64,000 bases of DNA from Mesorhizobium ciceri WSM4083 (GTDB lineage Bacteria; Pseudomonadota; Alphaproteobacteria; Rhizobiales; Rhizobiaceae). The translations under genes and the position numbers were made by a program. The DNA is taken from positions 227,994 to 291,993 of the forward strand of contig NZ_JAFG01000007.1 in assembly GCF_000519305.1 (NCBI RefSeq). Direction: 5' to 3'. Position 1 is the stretch's first letter, and every line of letters begins with the position of its first letter. The notes under the pieces are model-generated. The model did not search any database and was not told the origin of the DNA. It saw only the letters and a list, made by a program, of their open reading frames with translations. This document shows, piece by piece, positions 34,324-43,404 of this stretch.

Positions 34324-35274
34324 ATGACCATTTCAGTGACAGCCCCCACCCACCCGATGGCAGACGCCTGGCGACGCCAGACGTCGTTACGCCGCCTCTA
34401 TACAGTGCTGGGCGTCGGCCTGCTGCTTGCCGCGATGTTTTCCAGCATGTGGTTCGCCGACGAAGCCAATGCCGGGCACTTCTTCGACCGCCTGCCGCAC
34501 ATTCTGGATTTCCTGAGCTGGCTGGTTCCCAAGGATTGGAACGACGTCTGGCGCGCGATGTTCGACATCGCCTCGCCGCACGACACCGGCACCCAGGAAT
34601 TCAACTTCCCGCTCGGCCGCGTCTATATCTGGGGCGGGCTCTACATCCCCGAATATTTCGAGCTGATGCTGACCACGATGAATGTGGCACTGGTCTCGAC
34701 CTTTATCGGCTTTGTCTTCGCCGTGCCCTTCTCGTTCATCGCGGCGCGCAATCTGACGCCGCACCCGGTGCTGCGGCTCATCGTCAAGCGCCTCATGGAA
34801 TTGCTGCGCGCCTTTCCCGAAATCGTCATTGCCGGCCTGTTCGCCGCCATCGTCTCGACCGGTCCCATCGCCGCCATCATCGCCATCGGCCTGCATTCGA
34901 TCGGCGCACTCGGCAAGCTGTTCTACGAGATCAACGAGAACATCGACATGCGCGCCGAGGAAGGCTTGACGGCGGTCGGCGCCAACTGGTTCGAGCGGGT
35001 GCGCTTCGCCGACCTGCCCCAGGTGCTGCCCAACTTCATGTCCTACACGCTGCTGCGGATCGAGATCAATGTTCGGGCCTCGACCATCATCGGCGCCGTC
35101 GGCGGCGGCGGCATCGGCGAGGAACTGAAGCTCTCCATCTCGCGCGGCTTCGGCGCCAAGACGCTGGCGCTGGTGCTGCTCCTGTTCACGACCATCTTCA
35201 TCATCGACCAGTTCTCCGCCTGGCTGCGCCGAAAATTGGTCGGCGAACAAGCCTTTTTGATGAGCGCCACCTGA
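34324..35274 (+). CDS. phnE: PhnE, phosphonate ABC permease (first copy)
   Basis: A 316-residue permease with about five or six membrane segments. The permease loop ENIDMRAEEGLTAVGANWFERVRFADLPQVLP near residue 215 is of the PhnE type. The short periplasmic part after the first segment carries HFFDRLPHILDFLSWLVP. It is followed two bases later by a second phnE. Rhizobial loci usually have two. Confidence 0.93.
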   Translation: MTISVTAPTHPMADAWRRQTSLRRLYTVLGVGLLLAAMFSSMWFADEANAGHFFDRLPHILDFLSWLVPKDWNDVWRAMFDIASPHDTGTQEFNFPLGRVYIWGGLYIPEYFELMLTTMNVALVSTFIGFVFAVPFSFIAARNLTPHPVLRLIVKRLMELLRAFPEIVIAGLFAAIVSTGPIAAIIAIGLHSIGALGKLFYEINENIDMRAEEGLTAVGANWFERVRFADLPQVLPNFMSYTLLRIEINVRASTIIGAVGGGGIGEELKLSISRGFGAKTLALVLLLFTTIFIIDQFSAWLRRKLVGEQAFLMSAT

Positions 35275-35276
35275 CC

Positions 35277-36641
35277 ATGGCCATGACCGTCGATGAAATC
35301 AAAGCGATCGAGGAACGCTACCCGCACGTGTTCCGGCGTCCGGCCTACAAGCGCTTCGGCCCGTTGCTCCTGTTCGTCGGCACGCTCCTCTATCTCGTCT
35401 ATGCCTTATGGTTCTTCAGCCTGCCGCAGGTGTTGCGCGAATCGCATTGGGAACGGCTGCCGCTCTTCCTGACGCAATGGGTCAGCTACGATCTGCAGCC
35501 GGAATTCCGGCTCGACCAGGCGGAGATTACGCCCAAATATCCGCGGTTTTCGGCGCTGGGCGAGAACCCCAGTCCGGATTGGGTAATCAGGAACGCCGAC
35601 GGTTCCTTCACCGTGCGGATCGACGGCCAGGCCAAATCGGTCACGTTCGACAAGACCTATGCGACGATTGTCGCTCATGGACAAACAGTGCCGGTGGCGT
35701 TGACCAGCGGCAAGCCGGCGGTCTCGGGCCCTGTGCCGGACTGGGTGACCGTGCATGACGATGAAATCGTCGCCAAGATGGGCTTTGTCGGCGAGGTGCG
35801 CGTCACCGTGGACCGGGTAAAAGTCCGCAAACGCTTCCTCGGCTGGGCAAATTTCGTCTTCGACACACGCTCACGCTTCTTCGGCAAGTCCGCTGGCGAA
35901 GTCATCTCGCTGATCGTGTCCGGGCCCGAACTCAAGCCGGGCACCTCGAACCTCGCGCTGGCCGGCAACAACATCTGGAACAACGCCCAATGGCAGCACG
36001 GCGATGTCTGGACGAAGCTGTTGCAGACCGTCGTCATGGCTTTTCTGGGCACGCTGCTCGGTGGCATCGTCGCCTTTCCGCTGGCCTTCTTCGCCGCCCG
36101 CAACATCACGCCGAGCGGGTTGCTGAGCCAGATCCTGAAACGCTTCTTTGATTTCATGCGCTCCGTCGACATGCTGATCTGGGCGCTGTTCTTCACCCGC
36201 GCCTTTGGACCAGGGCCGCTCGCAGGCAGTGCCGCCATCTTCTTCACCGAGATCGGCACCCTCGGCAAAGTCTATTCGGAAAGCCTCGAGAACATCGACG
36301 ACAAGCCACGCGAGGGCATCAAGTCGACCGGTGCCAATGGCTTGCTGGTGCAGCGCTACGGTGTGATGCCGGAAGTCATCCCCATCTTCATCAGCCAGAC
36401 GCTTTACCAGTGGGAATCCAACACCCGCGGCGCCACCATCATCGGCGCAGTCGGCGCCGGCGGCATCGGCCTGAAATTGTGGGAAGCAATGCGCACCAAC
36501 TCCAACTGGGCCAACGTCTTCTACATGGTGCTGCTGATCCTGCTCGTCGTCTTCATCTTCGACAACATCTCCAACTTCCTGCGCCGCCGGCTGAGCCGAA
36601 CAATCCACGACTACAACAGGATCCAGGCTGAGCAGGGTTAG
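35277..36641 (+). CDS. phnE: PhnE, phosphonate ABC permease (second copy, with large extracytoplasmic insert)
   Basis: A 454-residue permease. Residues about 28-48 are one membrane segment, about 50-240 are an extracytoplasmic insert rich in beta-like stretches, and about 245-440 carry the permease core with the loop ENIDDKPREGIKSTGANGLLVQRYGVMPEVIP. It is much longer than E. coli PhnE (about 260). Start ATG 35277 chosen because it follows the first phnE stop by 2 bases. It probably forms a heterodimer with the first PhnE. Confidence 0.92.
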   Translation: MAMTVDEIKAIEERYPHVFRRPAYKRFGPLLLFVGTLLYLVYALWFFSLPQVLRESHWERLPLFLTQWVSYDLQPEFRLDQAEITPKYPRFSALGENPSPDWVIRNADGSFTVRIDGQAKSVTFDKTYATIVAHGQTVPVALTSGKPAVSGPVPDWVTVHDDEIVAKMGFVGEVRVTVDRVKVRKRFLGWANFVFDTRSRFFGKSAGEVISLIVSGPELKPGTSNLALAGNNIWNNAQWQHGDVWTKLLQTVVMAFLGTLLGGIVAFPLAFFAARNITPSGLLSQILKRFFDFMRSVDMLIWALFFTRAFGPGPLAGSAAIFFTEIGTLGKVYSESLENIDDKPREGIKSTGANGLLVQRYGVMPEVIPIFISQTLYQWESNTRGATIIGAVGAGGIGLKLWEAMRTNSNWANVFYMVLLILLVVFIFDNISNFLRRRLSRTIHDYNRIQAEQG

Positions 36642-36690
36642 CCTTGTGACGCATAAGCGCAAGTCGTCTCGCCCGGCGCCAAAGGGTCGA

Positions 36691-36832
36691 CCCCCACTCC
36701 GTCGAGCTACGCTCGACACCTCTCCCCCGATCGACGGGGTAGAGGAAAGGCGCGAGCCTATGCCGGTTGGCGCCTTTCCTCTACCTCCGGAGGGGGGAGA
36801 GGTGGCTCGGCGAAGCCGAGACGGAGTGGGGG
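36691..36832. repeat. large nested palindromic intergenic element
   Basis: Three nested perfect or near-perfect stems: CCCCCACTCCGTC (36691-36703) with 36820-36832; ACCTCTCCCCC (about 36718-36728) with its complement near 36791-36802; AGAGGAAAGGCGC (about 36741-36753) with its complement near 36770-36782. It lies between the convergent phnE and TIM-barrel genes and can serve as a terminator. Confidence 0.85.
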
Positions 36833-36881
36833 AACCACCTGGCAACCGCCGCGAACGCAAATAGAAAATGGGCCAGGGCGC

Positions 36882-37733
36882 CTAAGCCGCCTTCTTCCAC
36901 CCGTTCCTGATATGCCTATACCCTTCCCTATACACCGCTTCCGGCGTCTCGGAAAAATCGCGCCACACCTTGGTCGCCGCCGCCAAATCCTTCAGCGAAC
37001 GGCCGAACGCCTCGATCGTCAGCCAGTCGTCATAGCCGCTCTTGCGGATGGCTGAGAATGTTTCTGTCCAGGGAATGTTGCCGCGCCCCGGCACGCCGCG
37101 ATCATTCTCCGAAATATGGATATGCACGACATTCCTGCGGTGTTTCGTGTAGGCGCCGATCGGGTCGGCCTCCTCGATATTGGCATGGAAAGTATCGTAC
37201 ATCGCCTTGATGTGCGGCCGGTCGATGGCGTCGATATGCTCCGACAAATCCGCCATCGTGTTGAGGAGATAGCATTCGAAACGGTTGAGCGCCTCGAGCC
37301 CAATGGTGACGCCCCTCTTGCCGGCATGGTCGCCGATCGCGCGTTGCGAGGCGACGGAGCGCTTTTTCTCGGCAGAGGTCGGTCCGGAGCCGGAAAACGA
37401 CCCGAGCGTCGAATGCAGCGGGCCGCTCAGCGTGCTGGCGCCAAGTGCCTGCGCGCAGTCGATCGCCCATTTCATGTAGTCGACACCGGCCTTGCGCGTT
37501 GCCGCGTCGGCCGAGATCAAATTCATCGCCGGATCGCCCATGGCCGAAACCGCGGTCCGCTCCAGTCCAATGCGGTCGAGCAGATCGCCGAGCTTTTCAT
37601 AATCGTCCGGCGCGCCGGCGAAGATCGGTATCTCGACGCCATCGAAGCCGGTCGCCTTGATGTCGCGCAGCAACGGCTCGTGTTTCTTCGACACGGCCGT
37701 CGTCCACAAGAACATGCACATGCCGATTTTCAT
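36882..37733 (-). CDS. sugar isomerase/epimerase, D-tagatose/D-psicose 3-epimerase-like TIM barrel
   Basis: A 283-residue TIM barrel. Family landmarks are readable: GLEALNRFECY (about 148-158, the catalytic Glu region), MYDTFHANIEE (about 184-194), HIHISENDRGVPG (about 205-217) and IEAFGRSL (about 240-247). Together they supply the metal-binding Glu, Asp, His and Glu of ketose 3-epimerases. It is the third gene of a minus-strand run with another TIM-barrel protein and a Gfo/Idh/MocA dehydrogenase. Substrate unknown. Confidence 0.85.
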   Translation of the reverse strand: MKIGMCMFLWTTAVSKKHEPLLRDIKATGFDGVEIPIFAGAPDDYEKLGDLLDRIGLERTAVSAMGDPAMNLISADAATRKAGVDYMKWAIDCAQALGASTLSGPLHSTLGSFSGSGPTSAEKKRSVASQRAIGDHAGKRGVTIGLEALNRFECYLLNTMADLSEHIDAIDRPHIKAMYDTFHANIEEADPIGAYTKHRRNVVHIHISENDRGVPGRGNIPWTETFSAIRKSGYDDWLTIEAFGRSLKDLAAATKVWRDFSETPEAVYREGYRHIRNGWKKAA

Positions 37734-37772
37734 CGACGCCCCTCCCCCTGGATTCCCCGGACCGCCCCTATT

Positions 37773-38960
37773 TCAGAGCTTCGTCCATGCCCCATTCTTC
37801 TTCGACGACTTCACGCAGGCCTCGATGAAGGCCATGCCTTCGACGCCGTCCTGGATGGTCGGGAAGACGACGTCCTTGGCCGGCTTGCCGCCCTTGCGGC
37901 GCGCAGCGCGGATGGCGCGCGCGGCCTCCTGGTAGATGTTGGCGAAACCTTCGAGGTAGCCCTCGGGATGGCCCGACGGCACGCGGCTGACCCGGCCCGC
38001 CACCGGCAGCGCGCCGGCGCCATTGCGGGTGATCAGTTGTTTCGGCTGGCCGAACGGTGTGTACCAGAGATAATTCGGGTCGGCCTGCACCCATTCCAGC
38101 CCGCCCTTGGAGCCATAGATGCGCAGCTTCAGGCCGTTCTCATGGCCGGGCGCCACCTGGCTTGCCCAGATCATGCCCTTGGCCGGGTGCGTCTTGCCGA
38201 CCGGCTTGAAGCGCAGCATGACGTTGACGTTGTCATCGAGAAGCCGGCCCGGCACGAAGGCGTCGAGATCGGCCGACAGGGAATCCAGTTCCAGCCCGGA
38301 GACGAAGCGGGCTAGGTTGTAAGCATGCGTGCCGATATCGCCCAGCGCGCCGCCGGCGCCTGCCTGCTTGGGATCGGAGCGCCACGCCGCCTGCTTCTGG
38401 CCTGTCGCCGCCAAATCCTCGGTCAGCCAGTCCTGCGGATATTCGGACTGCACGATGCGGATGTCGCCGAGCACGCCCTTGGCGACCATTTCGCGTGCTT
38501 GCCGGACCATCGGATAGGCGGTGTAGTTGTGCGTCAGCACGAACACCTTGCCGGTCTTCTCGACGATCGCCGCAAGCTTTTTCGCCTCGGCCAGCGTCGT
38601 CGCCAGCGGCTTGTCGCAGATGACGTGGATGCCGGCCTCGAGGAAAGCTTTCGCCGCCGGTACATGGACATTGTTGGGCGTGACGATGGCCACCGCCTCG
38701 ATGCCGTCGGGGCGCTTCGCCTCCGCCTTGGCCATCTCGGCATAGGATGCATAGCTGCGTGCGGGGTCGAGCCCCAATTCGGCCGCTGATGCCTTGGCAC
38801 GGGCCGGGTCGGCTGACAAAGCGCCGGCAACCAGCACGAAGTCGTTGTCCAGCCGCGCCGCGATCCGATGCACCGCGCCGATGAAGGCGCCTTGCCCGCC
38901 GCCGACCATGCCGTAGCGGATCGGGCCGCCTCCCGTTTCCGACTTCGATGCGCCGACCAT
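37773..38960 (-). CDS. Gfo/Idh/MocA family oxidoreductase
   Basis: A 395-residue dehydrogenase. The start at 38960 (MVGASK) has GAGGAG at good spacing. The nucleotide-binding GMVGGGQGAFIG (about 17-28) and the DKP motif CDKPLATT (about 110-117) are present. A middle segment GGALGDIGTHAYNLARF (about 190-206) holds the catalytic Asp and His typical of the family. It sits between two TIM-barrel isomerase genes, an arrangement often linked to cyclitol or 3-keto-sugar breakdown. A palindromic repeat separates it from the upstream gene. Confidence 0.85.
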   Translation of the reverse strand: MVGASKSETGGGPIRYGMVGGGQGAFIGAVHRIAARLDNDFVLVAGALSADPARAKASAAELGLDPARSYASYAEMAKAEAKRPDGIEAVAIVTPNNVHVPAAKAFLEAGIHVICDKPLATTLAEAKKLAAIVEKTGKVFVLTHNYTAYPMVRQAREMVAKGVLGDIRIVQSEYPQDWLTEDLAATGQKQAAWRSDPKQAGAGGALGDIGTHAYNLARFVSGLELDSLSADLDAFVPGRLLDDNVNVMLRFKPVGKTHPAKGMIWASQVAPGHENGLKLRIYGSKGGLEWVQADPNYLWYTPFGQPKQLITRNGAGALPVAGRVSRVPSGHPEGYLEGFANIYQEAARAIRAARRKGGKPAKDVVFPTIQDGVEGMAFIEACVKSSKKNGAWTKL

Positions 38961-38982
38961 GTCTTGCTCCTCGCTGTTGCTC

Positions 38983-39098
38983 ACCCCCTTGAGGGGAGGT
39001 CGATCCGCGCAGCGGATCGGGTGGGGTCGTTGAGGCAGAGTTCGGCATGAACCGACCCCTCCCGGCCCTTCGGGCCACCCTCCCCTCGAGGGGGAGGG
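38983..39098. repeat. large palindromic intergenic element
   Basis: Arms CCCCCTTGAGGGGAGG (38984-38999) and CCTCCCCTCGAGGGGG (39079-39094) plus smaller inner stems. It is related in sequence to elements at 29.7 and 63.2 kb. It lies between the co-oriented TIM-barrel and Gfo/Idh/MocA genes and may uncouple their expression. Confidence 0.8.
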
Positions 39099-39106
39099 AA
39101 ACCGCG

Positions 39107-40162
39107 TCAGATTCCCATCATGGCGCGCAGCAACTTCTTGTCGGTGGTGCCAGCGGCGAAGTCGTCGAATGCCTTTTCGGTCACCCGGATGATGTGGTGC
39201 TCGATGAAAGGCGCGCCTTCGGCCGCACCATCCTCCGGATGCTTCAGGCAGCACTCCCACTCCAGCACCGCCCAGGAATCATAATTGTACTGCGTCAGCT
39301 TGGAGAAGATGCCGCCGAAATCCACCTGTCCATCGCCCAGCGAACGGAAGCGCCCGGCGCGGTTGGTCCAGCTCTGATAGCCGGAATAGACGCCTTGCCG
39401 GCCAGTCGGGTTGAACTCGGCGTCCTTGACGTGGAATGCCTTGATGCGCTCGTGATAGATGTCGATGAATTCGAGATAGTCGAGCTGCTGCAGCAGGAAA
39501 TGCGACGGATCGTAATTGATGTTGCAGCGCTTGTGGCCGCCGACCGCGTCGAGGAACATCTCGAAAGTGGCGCCGTCGAACACGTCTTCAGACGGGTGAA
39601 TTTCATAGCCGACATCGACGCCATTGTCCTCGTAGACGTCGAGAATCGGCTTCCAGCGTTTGCCGAGCTCGCCAAACGCTTCCTCAATGAGTCCAGCCGG
39701 CCGCTGCGGGAACGGATAGAGGTAAGGGAAAGCCAGCGAGCCGGTAAACGACACTGAAGCATTCAGGCCCAGATTGCGCGATGCTTTAGCGCCGAACTTC
39801 ATCTGCTCGACAGCCCACTTCTGCCGGGCTGCGGGATTGTTGTGCACCGATGCCGGCGCAAAGCCATCCATCTGCGCATCATAAGCCGGATGCACCGCCA
39901 CCAATTGCCCCTGCAGATGCGTCGACAGTTCGGTGATCTCGACGCCGGCGTCAGCGCAGATGCCTTTCACCTCGTCGCAATAGGCTTTGGAAGAGGCCGC
40001 CTTCTTGAGGTCGAACAGCCGCGCGTCCCAGGTTGGGATCTGCACGCCCTTGTAGCCGAGACCGGCCGCCCATTTGGTGATCGACGCCAGTGAGTTGAAC
40101 GGCGCGGCGTCGCCCGCGAACTGCGCCAGAAACAGCCCGGGGCCCTTCATTGTCGTCGGCAT
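39107..40162 (-). CDS. sugar phosphate isomerase/epimerase (TIM barrel)
   Basis: A 351-residue xylose-isomerase-like TIM barrel, longer than most relatives. The ATG at 40162 is preferred over the one at 40168 because GGGAGG is then 6 bases upstream. Putative metal-binding motifs are VGYEIHPSEDVFDG, NINYDPSHFLLQQ, FHVKDAEFN and AVLEWECCLK. It is the first gene of the minus-strand run and faces a divergent operon across a 400-base region with TGGTnnnACCA operators. Confidence 0.82.
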   Translation of the reverse strand: MPTTMKGPGLFLAQFAGDAAPFNSLASITKWAAGLGYKGVQIPTWDARLFDLKKAASSKAYCDEVKGICADAGVEITELSTHLQGQLVAVHPAYDAQMDGFAPASVHNNPAARQKWAVEQMKFGAKASRNLGLNASVSFTGSLAFPYLYPFPQRPAGLIEEAFGELGKRWKPILDVYEDNGVDVGYEIHPSEDVFDGATFEMFLDAVGGHKRCNINYDPSHFLLQQLDYLEFIDIYHERIKAFHVKDAEFNPTGRQGVYSGYQSWTNRAGRFRSLGDGQVDFGGIFSKLTQYNYDSWAVLEWECCLKHPEDGAAEGAPFIEHHIIRVTEKAFDDFAAGTTDKKLLRAMMGI

Positions 40163-40266
40163 CGGCATCCTCCCTCATTTCTCTCGCGACCGAGCATAGC
40201 GCCGATTGGAAACAGGGCCAGCCACTTTGGTCTTTTCTCAACGGGTGCTTGCACGCACCGCCATTC

Positions 40267-40277
40267 TGGTATTACCA
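40267..40277. promoter_or_regulatory. FadR/GntR-type operator, TGGTATTACCA
   Basis: A TGGT-n3-ACCA palindrome, the form bound by FCD-type GntR regulators. The same 11 bases recur at 56219-56229 before the dual-ATPase transporter. Confidence 0.75.
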
Positions 40278-40446
40278 AATATGGAAATCTGGTCAAGCCG
40301 TGCAATGCGCCATCATAACCCCAAAACCACCCGACGCAGGCGTATATATCTCAATATAATCAAGGAAATAATCCACTGCGAAAGTTGCGTCCCAGCGCTT
40401 CTTGCCGATCTGGAGAATTTGCTGTAGACCTCGCTTCAGGCCCAAT

Positions 40447-40457
40447 TGGTCGAACCA
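40447..40457. promoter_or_regulatory. FadR/GntR-type operator, TGGTCGAACCA
   Basis: Second palindrome of the same type, centred 180 bp from the first. The same 11 bases recur at 56395-56405. Confidence 0.75.
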
Positions 40458-40562
40458 GTTTGCGAGAAAAGGCTGGGAACGCCTTGGGGAGGAACCTTTG
40501 TGTCGCCTTTTGGCGATGCATGTCGCAGGCGAACCATAGAGACGAGTTGGGAAGGACAGACC

Positions 40563-41450
40563 ATGCATCTTTCGACGCACAACTGGATGCGCGCGGAACC
40601 CTTGGAAACGACGCTCAAGCGCATCAAGAAATTCGGCTATGAGTCGATCGAGATTTCCGGCGAGCCCGAGCAGTACAAGACCAAGGAGACCCGGGCGCTG
40701 CTGAAGGAGCATGGTATTCGCTGCTGGGGCGCGGTGACCCTGATGCTGGGCGAGCGCAACCTTGCCGCCAGGAACCAGGGCCAGCGCGAGCGTTCCGTTC
40801 AGTATGTCAAGGACGTGCTGACCATGGTCAGCGAACTCGATGGCGAGATCATCACGCTGGTTCCGGCGACCGTCGGCAAGGTCGTGCCTGACGGGACCGA
40901 GGAAGAGGAATGGAAGTGGGTCGTGGACGCCACCCGCGAATGCTTCACCCATGCCAAGAAGGTCGGCGTCAAGATTGCGGTCGAACCGCTCAACCGCTTC
41001 GAGACCTATCTGTTCAATCGCGGCGCCCAGGCGCTGGCGCTGGCCGATGCGGTCAGTCCCGAATGCGGTGTCTGCCTCGATGCCTACCACATCCACATGG
41101 AAGAATTTAACGTCCATGACGCGATCCGGCAGGTCGGAAAGCGCCTGTTCGACTTCCACGTCGCCGACAACAACCGTTTCGCCGCCGGCCTCGGCCAGAT
41201 CGACTGGCCGAAGATCGTCGCCACCTTGCGCGAGATCGGCTACGACGGCGCGCTGACCAACGAGTTCGTCGCGCCCGTCGACCGGACACCGGCGGCCCCC
41301 TATCCCGACATGGTCGAGCGCAATCCGGTCGACATCTCACCCGAACAGCTGAAGTTCATCCAGGACCACGGCTCCAGCGTGCTCACCGAGAAATTCTACA
41401 CCGACCAGATGCGCATCAACGCCGAGACGTTGCTGCCGCTGATCAAGTAG
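40563..41450 (+). CDS. sugar phosphate isomerase/epimerase (TIM barrel)
   Basis: A 295-residue TIM barrel starting at MHLSTHNWM (ATG 40563; GGGAAGGA upstream). Landmarks: AVEPLNRFETYL (about 138-149), CLDAYHIHMEEFN (about 172-184), DFHVADNNRFAAG (about 196-208) and NEFVAPVDR (about 233-241), which resemble the metal-site strands of ketose 3-epimerases. It is the first gene of the plus-strand operon with a dehydratase, the FCD regulator and a hydroxyacid dehydrogenase. Confidence 0.85.
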   Translation: MHLSTHNWMRAEPLETTLKRIKKFGYESIEISGEPEQYKTKETRALLKEHGIRCWGAVTLMLGERNLAARNQGQRERSVQYVKDVLTMVSELDGEIITLVPATVGKVVPDGTEEEEWKWVVDATRECFTHAKKVGVKIAVEPLNRFETYLFNRGAQALALADAVSPECGVCLDAYHIHMEEFNVHDAIRQVGKRLFDFHVADNNRFAAGLGQIDWPKIVATLREIGYDGALTNEFVAPVDRTPAAPYPDMVERNPVDISPEQLKFIQDHGSSVLTEKFYTDQMRINAETLLPLIK

Positions 41451-41510
41451 TCGACCGCCTCAGGGAAATTCGCCCTTCCGCCCTGACCGGCGGCAGGGCT
41501 GGGGAAGAAT

Positions 41511-42680
41511 ATGCGTATCAAGTCCGTCCAAGCCTGGTGGATCCGCGTTCCGATCGAAGCCGCTCGGCAGCACCGCAGCGACTTCGGTCAGGTGACGACC
41601 TTCGACGCCGCCATTCTGCGCATCGAGACCGATGACGGGCTGGTCGGCTGGGGCGAAGGCAAGAACGCCGCCGGCAGTGCCGGCAGCTACGGCGCCCTCG
41701 TCCACATGCTGAACCATGAGGTCGGGCCGCAACTGATCGGCCGCGATCCGGCCGACATCGGCGTCATCTGGGAGATGCTCTACAATGGCGTGCGCCACGA
41801 CAGCGCAGCGCGCAGCGGCCACGCCATGCCGCAGCTGGCGCGGCGCGGCATGAGCATCGCGGCGATCAGCGCGGTCGACATCGCGCTGTGGGACATCCTT
41901 GGCAAATCGCTTGGCGTTCCGGTCTGGCGGCTGCTGGGCGGCCGCAAGCTCGATCGCATGCCGGCTTACGCGTCCGGCGGCTGGGCGGCCGCCGACGCCA
42001 TCGGCGAGCAGTTGAAATCCTATATCGCCAAGGGCGGTTTCAAGGCACTGAAGATGCGGGTTGGCGCCATGGACGGCGCGGCGCACATTTCCGCCACCCG
42101 CGTGCGGGCCGCACGGCAGGCGCTCGGCCCCGATGTCGAACTGATGGTCGACGCGCACGGCACCTATACGGTGGCCGAAGCAAAACGCTTCATCCATCTC
42201 GTCAACGACCTTGATCTGGCGTGGTTCGAGGAACCCATCATCGCCGACGACAAGCCAGGCATGGCCGAAGTGCGCGCATCAGGCGCCGTTCCGATCGCCA
42301 CCGGCGAAAGCGAGGCGACCCGCTACGCCTTCCGCGACCTCGCCGTGCTCAAAGCCGCCGATATCTTCCAGCCCGATCCGGCTTTCTGCGGCGGCATCAG
42401 CGAAGCGATGAAGATCGGCACCATCGCCAGCGCCTTCAACCTGCGCTTTGCACCGCATTTGTGGGCCGGCGCGCCCTGTTTTTTCGCAGGCTTGCATGTC
42501 TGCGCCGCCTCGCCGTCGAGTTTCACCGTCGAATATTCGCTCGGCGCCAACCCGATGATCCATGATCTGGTCGAAGAGACTGTCGAAGCCAGGGACGGTA
42601 TGATAGCGATCCCGGAAAAACCGGGTCTGGGATTCACCATTTCGGAGCGGTTCCTGGAGGCGCACGCGCAACGCGGTTGA
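41511..42680 (+). CDS. enolase-superfamily dehydratase (mandelate racemase subgroup)
   Basis: A 389-residue enzyme with the N-terminal capping domain (about 1-125) and TIM-barrel domain. The metal ligands are Asp214 (VDAHG), Glu240 (FEEP) and Glu266 (TGES). The usual KxK catalytic motif is Lys181-x-Arg183, so the second Lys is replaced by Arg. The opposite-face base His316 (APHLW) is kept. Family members dehydrate sugar acids to 2-keto-3-deoxy acids. The substrate is unknown, and the KxR change probably restricts the stereochemistry. It is followed by the regulator gene. Confidence 0.85.
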   Translation: MRIKSVQAWWIRVPIEAARQHRSDFGQVTTFDAAILRIETDDGLVGWGEGKNAAGSAGSYGALVHMLNHEVGPQLIGRDPADIGVIWEMLYNGVRHDSAARSGHAMPQLARRGMSIAAISAVDIALWDILGKSLGVPVWRLLGGRKLDRMPAYASGGWAAADAIGEQLKSYIAKGGFKALKMRVGAMDGAAHISATRVRAARQALGPDVELMVDAHGTYTVAEAKRFIHLVNDLDLAWFEEPIIADDKPGMAEVRASGAVPIATGESEATRYAFRDLAVLKAADIFQPDPAFCGGISEAMKIGTIASAFNLRFAPHLWAGAPCFFAGLHVCAASPSSFTVEYSLGANPMIHDLVEETVEARDGMIAIPEKPGLGFTISERFLEAHAQRG

Positions 42681-42682
42681 CG

Positions 42683-43399
42683 ATGAAAGAAAAGAACCTC
42701 CTCGCGGAACTCGCTGCCTACCTGTTCTCCCATTCGGACAAGGAGAGCGGCCGAACGCCATCGGAGCGCGAGCTGGCGGAGCATTTCGCCGTCAGCCGCG
42801 GTCAGATCCGCGAGGCGCTGGCCATCCTTGAGGCCATGCGCATCGTCGAGCGCCGGGCCAAGTCCGGCATCTACATCGACACCAAGCAGGCCAGTGTGGA
42901 GGCCATGGCGCTCTTTGCCCGCGCGGGCCTGCCGCTCGACCCGATCCAGATCTACGAGACGGTCGAACTGCGCAAGATCCACGAGATCAAGGCGGCCGAA
43001 CTTGCCTGTTCGCGTGCCACGGAAGAGAATTTCGAGCGGCTGCGCGAAATCCTGAAGGCTTCGGAAGAGCGCATCGCCGCCGGCGAAGGGCTTGCCAGGG
43101 AAGACCGCGAATTCCACCTCGAGATCGTGCGCGCCACCAAGAACAGCGTCTTCCACAATGTCTGCAGCGTCTACTACATGATGGGCGAGCAGCGCCTGCC
43201 GATCTATTTCAACGACCCCGAGCGCAACGTGCGCTCGCATGCCGAGCATATCCAGATCTATGAGGCGCTGCTGCGCCGCGACGGCAATCTCGCCCAGGCG
43301 CTGATGAGCGCCCATCTGCAAGGGGCCGAGAGCTACTGGAAGGGCCTGATCGAGGGCCATGGCGAGGAGCCTCAAAGCCCGGCGCTCGAAAAAGCTTGA
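42683..43399 (+). CDS. FCD-domain GntR regulator (FadR family)
   Basis: A 238-residue regulator. Start ATG 42683 is 2 bases after the previous stop. The winged helix (about 5-75) includes TPSERELAEHFAVSRGQIREALAILEAM; the FCD domain (about 90-225) includes ETVELRKIHEIKAAELA, DREFHLEIVRATKNSVF and SHAEHIQIYEAL. Family members bind TGGTnnnACCA palindromes and respond to small acids. It lies within the operon next to two such sites and is the best candidate for the operators at 40.3-40.5, 56.2-56.4 and 61.3 kb. Confidence 0.88.
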   Translation: MKEKNLLAELAAYLFSHSDKESGRTPSERELAEHFAVSRGQIREALAILEAMRIVERRAKSGIYIDTKQASVEAMALFARAGLPLDPIQIYETVELRKIHEIKAAELACSRATEENFERLREILKASEERIAAGEGLAREDREFHLEIVRATKNSVFHNVCSVYYMMGEQRLPIYFNDPERNVRSHAEHIQIYEALLRRDGNLAQALMSAHLQGAESYWKGLIEGHGEEPQSPALEKA

Positions 43400-43404
43400 C
43401 CGAC

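Larger units (their letters stand above)
40163..40562. other. divergent regulatory region with two FadR-type operators
   Basis: This 400-base gap contains TGGTATTACCA at 40267-40277 and TGGTCGAACCA at 40447-40457. The first is 110 bases from the minus-strand start and the second 111 bases from the plus-strand start. An AT-rich stretch (40340-40375) could hold promoter elements. No conserved ORF is seen. Confidence 0.7.
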
